Shown: positions 59,592 through 62,828 of the stretch, piece after piece
Numbering within the stretch: the first letter of the stretch is position 1
How the letters are laid out: the number at the start of each line of letters is the position of its first letter
IMG/VR virus record: IMGVR_UViG_3300003873_000011
Span: 1 to 62,828 of that record
Strand: one strand, 5' to 3'
Source of the DNA: a virus
DNA: 62,828 bases
The notes under the pieces: model-generated
Databases searched by the model: none
Told to the model about the DNA's origin: nothing
What the model saw: only the letters and a program-made list of their open reading frames with translations
Position numbers and translations under genes: made by a program

Positions 59592-61012
59592 TACCTCCCT
59601 TTAAGTTGGTTTAGCTTGTAACTTATCGCATATTCTAATAAGTCTAAGTTTTGTTGCCCATTTGAACGACTAGTTGCTACATACAGTAGATTTAGCAGTT
59701 CTGTTTCTTCAATACTTCTTTCGTTAATGTTTAAATCTAAGATTTTATCTTTAGGTAATATATCTCTGTCTAATTTAACATTTGTTATAGTCATTCCTTT
59801 AGTTGTATACCCTGTTGCTACAATAGTTTTAGCTGTTTTGTACTCGTGCTTTTTAGAGTTTTTAATAGTCAATTCTATAGTATCTTTTAATTTTTTATTT
59901 CCTAATAATGTAACTATATTGATGGCTGACTGTATTTCTGCATGGTAGCTAAATTCTTTCTTTATATGCCCTATTAGAGATGTTGCGCTAGTCAGTCCTT
60001 TAAAATAGTCATCTATTCCCCTGTTCAAGAAGCTATATTTTGGGTTATAAACTCCTTTTTTATTAAGATACATAATAACTTTAACTGCCTCAAATATAGA
60101 AGCTACTGATCTTGTCAGTCTATAAGGTATTTTAGCTGAGTGTAGTTTGATTATTTTAGATATCAATGAAGCATTGGATCTACTAATATGGGCTGTTAAT
60201 CCATTATCTACACCTCCGTCAGTCCCCGTAAACTTAAAATCTGGATCTAAGTATAGTTTACCAAATAACTCTATTCTTTTAGCTACTTCCACTGTCACTC
60301 TAAATGATTTGGTTAGTCTCAGTACTTTTGGATTTTGATCCTCTAAGTATTTGAACCCATTGATAGCACCAGCAAATGAGTACAGTTGCTGATGTGGGTC
60401 ACCTACCCCTACTTTATGTTTTACATTAGCTTGTTTAAATATCTCTAATGTAACTGAGTTAGCGTCTTGTATCTCATCAAAGAGTAATACATTCAGATCA
60501 AAATCTACTTCACCCTCAGTTACTAAGAAGTGTAGATACTTTAAGTTAAAACTAAATGTACAATCAATTTCTTTACTTGACATTTTGTTCATATATTTTT
60601 TAATAAGTTCTAACCTTTTCATAGCTTTAGGTTCTGTACCACAGTACTCTTCTACAGATAAATACCTACTTTGGCAGAATTTGTCTAACCAGTACACTAC
60701 TTTCTCTTTATCTCTAAGTGGTATATCCTCTGTAATTTGTGATACCCCAAAACTCCCTAGAGTTCTAGGTCCTCTACTTATAGAGCCCAAAACCATACCT
60801 AACCTAACTACATAGTGATATGCTACAGCATGTGTAGTTGATACTCTTACATCAGAATTAAACCTTTGTCTAGCTTCCAGTTCCATTTCTTTGTTAAATA
60901 CCCAATAACCAACTTTATAGTTATTATGTGCTTTAGCCACACCTTCTAATAAAGTACTCTTTCCACTCCCTGCTGGTGATGGCACTAGTACTAGTGGTTC
61001 TACTAAACCAAT
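59591..61012 (-). CDS. SF1 helicase, UvrD/Dda-like, ATT start
   Basis: A 473-residue helicase. Walker A is PSPAGSGKST. Motif II is LLFDEIQDA, motif III GVGDPHQQLYSFAGA, motif IV LTKSFRV, motif V TGYTTKGMTITNV, motif VI LLYVATSRS. These define an ATP-dependent SF1A DNA helicase; N4 gp37 (Dda-like) is the probable counterpart. There is no ATG: GTG at 60985 would cut off the strand before the P-loop. ATT at 61012 has AAAGGA 6 bases before it and restores IGLVEPLVLVPSPAGSGKST, so an AUU start is preferred. Confidence 0.85.
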   Translation of the reverse strand: MGLVEPLVLVPSPAGSGKSTLLEGVAKAHNNYKVGYWVFNKEMELEARQRFNSDVRVSTTHAVAYHYVVRLGMVLGSISRGPRTLGSFGVSQITEDIPLRDKEKVVYWLDKFCQSRYLSVEEYCGTEPKAMKRLELIKKYMNKMSSKEIDCTFSFNLKYLHFLVTEGEVDFDLNVLLFDEIQDANSVTLEIFKQANVKHKVGVGDPHQQLYSFAGAINGFKYLEDQNPKVLRLTKSFRVTVEVAKRIELFGKLYLDPDFKFTGTDGGVDNGLTAHISRSNASLISKIIKLHSAKIPYRLTRSVASIFEAVKVIMYLNKKGVYNPKYSFLNRGIDDYFKGLTSATSLIGHIKKEFSYHAEIQSAINIVTLLGNKKLKDTIELTIKNSKKHEYKTAKTIVATGYTTKGMTITNVKLDRDILPKDKILDLNINERSIEETELLNLLYVATSRSNGQQNLDLLEYAISYKLNQLKGR

Positions 61013-61064
61013 CTTTTATCCTTTATTTTAATATTTAGACCACAAAATTAATGCAGTCTTTCTT

Positions 61065-61271
61065 TTAGTACTGTTTAAACTCTCTAATCTCTTTGTGTTT
61101 ATATAGTGGTACAAACCCGTCAGGTTTAGCCCAACAATCGTTTTTGTACTCTTCAGTAAAATCAATGGTACTTAAATCTGTCACATACCCCACTTCTGAG
61201 TAACCAAACGCATTATCAGCATCATTTTCCATTCCGTCTGACCAAGCCTTCAGTATCAAATATACTTTCAT
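61065..61271 (-). CDS. Small hypothetical protein
   Basis: A 68-residue acidic protein (LILKAWSDGMENDADNAFGY) with an AAG-rich SD region. Resembles small phage proteins near ligase genes but no family is recognised. Confidence 0.5.
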   Translation of the reverse strand: MKVYLILKAWSDGMENDADNAFGYSEVGYVTDLSTIDFTEEYKNDCWAKPDGFVPLYKHKEIREFKQY

Positions 61272-61293
61272 TTAACTTCCCCCTAACCTTCCT

Positions 61294-61371
61294 CTAACTC
61301 TTCATTTCTATAGTTACTGCTGTACTACCTGTTGGTAAAATACATAATCTCTTTTCTGTGTAAAGTCTTAT
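61294..61371 (-). CDS. Possible micro-ORF with ATA start
   Basis: Open frame of 25 residues (RLYTEKRLCILPTGSTAVTI in its core) beginning at ATA 61371, which overlaps the RNA ligase stop (ATAA). The composition looks coding but no normal start codon exists. Low confidence. Confidence 0.25.
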   Translation of the reverse strand: MRLYTEKRLCILPTGSTAVTIEMKS

Positions 61372-61982
61372 TTCATTCTTACTAAACCAAAGTCTTTTTT
61401 TCTTATTTTACACTTTCTATCCCCATTAATCTCCCAAAATACAATACCTTCAATGTCTTTCTGTAAAGTACCTTTTTTAAGACCTTCAAAACTATAGTCT
61501 GTTATGTTGAATTCTGTTTGTGTGTGAGGTATTAAATAGTGCTTATCTAAGTTCTCTGGGTTGCCGTTCACTTTAGGTCCACAAAACTCATATGTTTGGT
61601 CTAGTTTATTTGATATGTGTTTTGGTACTCCCTTTGAATCCATGATAAATTTCGTAGAGTGGTTAAGGTCCATAAAAGCATCTAACATTCGTTGTCCATC
61701 ACCCTTAGGTAATACAGGAGTCCAGTATGGTTGATGCCCTGTAATTTCATCAGGCTCTTGACAAGCAATACTATTTGGTGGTGGTACCTTTCTAGTACCA
61801 TCTCTCTTTAGCTTGGCATCATACCTTCTATATAATACCCCATCAATTACTGCACAAGCAGTACCGTCCCATTTTCTGTAAGCTTTACTATTAGATAGTA
61901 CCCAATCATTCTCATGTCTTAGTTTGTCTGTACACAAAGACTGATCTTCTGTCTTCTCAAATAATGTTGTCATTTTCTGCAT
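61368..61982 (-). CDS. RNA ligase, DUF5565 type
   Basis: A 204-residue nucleotidyltransferase. YRKWDGTACAVIDGVLYRRY holds the adenylation motif KWDG (Lys is the expected AMP acceptor), then KVPPPNSIACQEPDEITGH and GPKVNGNPEN, DIEGIVFWE (motif IV) and CKIRKKDFGL (motif V with Lys pair). This matches the small DUF5565 RNA ligase family of phages. It may repair tRNA or other RNA cut by host defence nucleases. Its start overlaps the DUF1566 gene by 13 bases. ATG 61973 is an alternative. Confidence 0.8.
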   Translation of the reverse strand: MQKMTTLFEKTEDQSLCTDKLRHENDWVLSNSKAYRKWDGTACAVIDGVLYRRYDAKLKRDGTRKVPPPNSIACQEPDEITGHQPYWTPVLPKGDGQRMLDAFMDLNHSTKFIMDSKGVPKHISNKLDQTYEFCGPKVNGNPENLDKHYLIPHTQTEFNITDYSFEGLKKGTLQKDIEGIVFWEINGDRKCKIRKKDFGLVRMK

Positions 61983-62383
61983 TTATTTTCTTTTTCTCTA
62001 TAATAAACAGGTGCTTCTAACTCTTTAGCATATTTGAACGCTTCTCTCCAACTCATAGTGCATTTAGAGCTTTCAGACCATTCTAACCCATCCTCTCTTC
62101 CTCTGACACAACGAACATATAAACTATCGTTCTTACTGCTGTTGTAGACATAGCCATTGATGAAATGCACAATCCAAGCATTGGTACTATTGCCCTTACG
62201 GTTAGTAGAAGACCAATAACTTTCAGATTTAGTGTCTGATACTTTAGTTGCTGGCTTGAATCTCTCATAATCAATTAGTGTTGTTAGTTCTTTAATATTT
62301 GGTACTCTCCAATCGTTAAAAAGTTCTTGTTCTACTTTATCTGGTACAAAAGTACCCTTAACCCCATCTATCGTTAATTTCAT
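61970..62383 (-). CDS. DUF1566 (Lcl-like) domain protein
   Basis: A 137-residue protein. DWRVPNIKELTTLIDYERF, SYWSST and the C-terminal YVYNSSKNDSLYVRCVRG are the hallmarks of DUF1566, a C-type-lectin/FGE-like fold usually found in secreted or surface proteins. Here it has no signal peptide and sits in the replication operon. AAAGGA SD. It may bind a host or phage component; function unknown. Confidence 0.78.
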   Translation of the reverse strand: MKLTIDGVKGTFVPDKVEQELFNDWRVPNIKELTTLIDYERFKPATKVSDTKSESYWSSTNRKGNSTNAWIVHFINGYVYNSSKNDSLYVRCVRGREDGLEWSESSKCTMSWREAFKYAKELEAPVYYREKENKCRK

Positions 62384-62455
62384 TTATTGTCCTTTAAATA
62401 TATTAGATTTAGTTGTTTTAGTTGTTTATCGCTCTTTATGCAAATATAAGTGTAT

Positions 62456-62468
62456 TACCTTGGAGGTA
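62456..62468 (-). promoter_or_regulatory. Candidate virion-polymerase hairpin promoter 1
   Basis: TACCT (62456-62460) and AGGTA (62464-62468) form a 5-bp stem with loop TGG, central G at 62462, on the strand that would be template for leftward genes. N4 virion polymerase uses single-stranded hairpins with 5-7 bp stems and 3-nt loops with a central purine 11 bases before the start. Confidence 0.4.
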
Positions 62469-62479
62469 CATCTAATGAC

Positions 62480-62488
62480 CGTATACCA
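62480..62488 (-). promoter_or_regulatory. Extended -10 promoter candidate, leftward
   Basis: Read leftwards: TGGTATACG, about 100 bases before the DUF1566 ATG. It is an alternative host-type promoter for the leftward operon. Confidence 0.4.
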
Positions 62489-62537
62489 ATCACTTCTGAC
62501 CGTCCTTTGAGTATAAACCTTAACTTTGAATCTATTT

Positions 62538-62554
62538 TTCTGTATGTTACAGAA
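62538..62554 (-). promoter_or_regulatory. Candidate virion-polymerase hairpin promoter 2
   Basis: TTCTGTA (62538-62544) and TACAGAA (62548-62554) form a perfect 7-bp stem with loop TGT, central G at 62546. Geometry and orientation match N4-type hairpin promoters, predicting a start near 62535. Confidence 0.45.
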
Positions 62555-62625
62555 TCCCCTCGTAGCTGCCTCCACTAAAGATCTATCATCTAAATCAACT
62601 AATTAATTTCTTTTTTTTTTTATGT

Positions 62626-62725
62626 CTGACTGAATGGACTCGAACCACTCCTTCCATCCTCGATCGTAAGAATCGAACTTACCAGTCTGCACTATTTAGT
62701 GCTCTGTGTTTCCAACATTAGTCAG
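62626..62725 (-). ncRNA. tRNA-like structured element with two T-arm-like hairpins
   Basis: Read leftwards, 100 nt closed by CTGACT/AGTCAG. Inside are GCACT-AAAT-AGTGC, GTAAG-TTCGATT-CTTAC and AGTGG-TTCGAGT-CCATT; the last two have the TTCRANT loop of tRNA T-arms. A normal D-arm and a clear anticodon arm are missing, and the length is too great for a standard tRNA. It may be a decayed or fused pair of tRNAs, or a tRNA mimic. Confidence 0.4.
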
Positions 62726-62828
62726 TTAGTTAAACCTACAAACCAGTTCCTTTATACAGAAGTTTAAGGTTTTTAGGTTTTATACTCCCTTTTGTGTAGA
62801 CTTGTGGGTACTTCATACTTGGATCTTC

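Larger units (their letters stand above)
62384..62828 (-). other. Upstream control region of the leftward block
   Basis: About 445 bases without an ORF. In order from the right it holds direct AGGTTTT repeats, a tRNA-like structured element, an 11-base T run, two 3-nt-loop hairpins and an extended -10 element. It appears to be the promoter region for the leftward genes. Genes that lie to the right of the window edge cannot be seen. Confidence 0.5.

Noticed and set aside
61970-62383. DUF1566 protein as target of a diversity-generating retroelement
   Set aside because: The fold class is similar, but there is no reverse transcriptase gene or template repeat in the window.
1-62828. CRISPR array, insertion sequence, integrase, repressor
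   Set aside because: No regular repeat-spacer series, no transposase or recombinase motifs and no lysogeny regulator seen on either strand.
1-62828. Terminal repeat joining the two ends of the window
   Set aside because: The first and last bases share no evident identity, so no physical end or circular closure can be claimed; absence of a terminase gene shows the genome is incomplete here.

Overview
The window is about 62.8 kb of an AT-rich (roughly one third G+C) tailed-phage genome. It is densely packed, with many 1-8 bp start/stop overlaps, strong Shine-Dalgarno (SD) sites and standard stop codons. The overlapped inner/outer spanin pair and the T7-lysozyme-like amidase point to a Gram-negative host. 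I see no integrase, repressor or attachment site, so a lytic lifestyle is the simplest reading. The N4-gp56-like major capsid protein, the portal-scaffold-capsid-giant virion protein order, a T7/N4-type RNA polymerase hidden in an 1818-residue virion protein, and the primase/DUF3987/SSB/PolA block together suggest a diverged N4-like (Schitoviridae-related) podovirus. The terminase and any N4 RNAPII-type subunits are not in the window, so the genome continues beyond it.

Layout. Positions 1-33.4 kb are read rightwards and hold the late genes. From left: tail fibre and appendage genes (1-3.9 kb), lysis genes (holin candidate, spanins, amidase; 4.3-5.7 kb), portal, scaffold and capsid (5.7-11.1 kb), virion and connector proteins (11.2-16.9 kb), and four giant internal virion proteins of 1117, 1818, 1230 and 977 residues (16.9-32.3 kb). 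A virion transglycosylase (32.6-33.4 kb) closes the module. Several late genes are preceded by an extended -10 element (TGnTATnnT) without an obvious -35, which fits host RNA polymerase acting late.

Positions 33.4-62.8 kb are read leftwards and hold the metabolism and replication genes. In transcription order from the right: DUF1566 protein, RNA ligase, SF1 helicase, a PD-(D/E)XK-like nuclease, a metallo-beta-lactamase-fold protein similar in outline to anti-Pycsar nucleases, family A DNA polymerase, DUF3987 ATPase, primase-polymerase, SSB, RecA-like ATPase, HU, NrdB/NrdA, many small genes, ThyX, dUTPase, a methyltransferase-like protein, YopX, and a second RecA-like ATPase flanked by 74-bp direct repeats.

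How it may work together (inference). The polymerase-bearing virion protein would be ejected with the DNA and transcribe early genes from hairpin promoters; two candidate hairpins with 3-nt loops lie at 62.46 and 62.54 kb. The replication block then copies DNA using precursors made by NrdAB, ThyX and Dut. Host RNA polymerase then reads the late strand. Unlike N4, where the virion polymerase is one chain of about 3500 residues, the corresponding region here is four separate proteins whose junctions share a Cys-rich signature. Two of the four carry HExxH metallopeptidase motifs. Many small genes, some shorter than 40 codons, are listed, and several genes appear to use non-ATG starts or to carry a frame break at a homopolymer.
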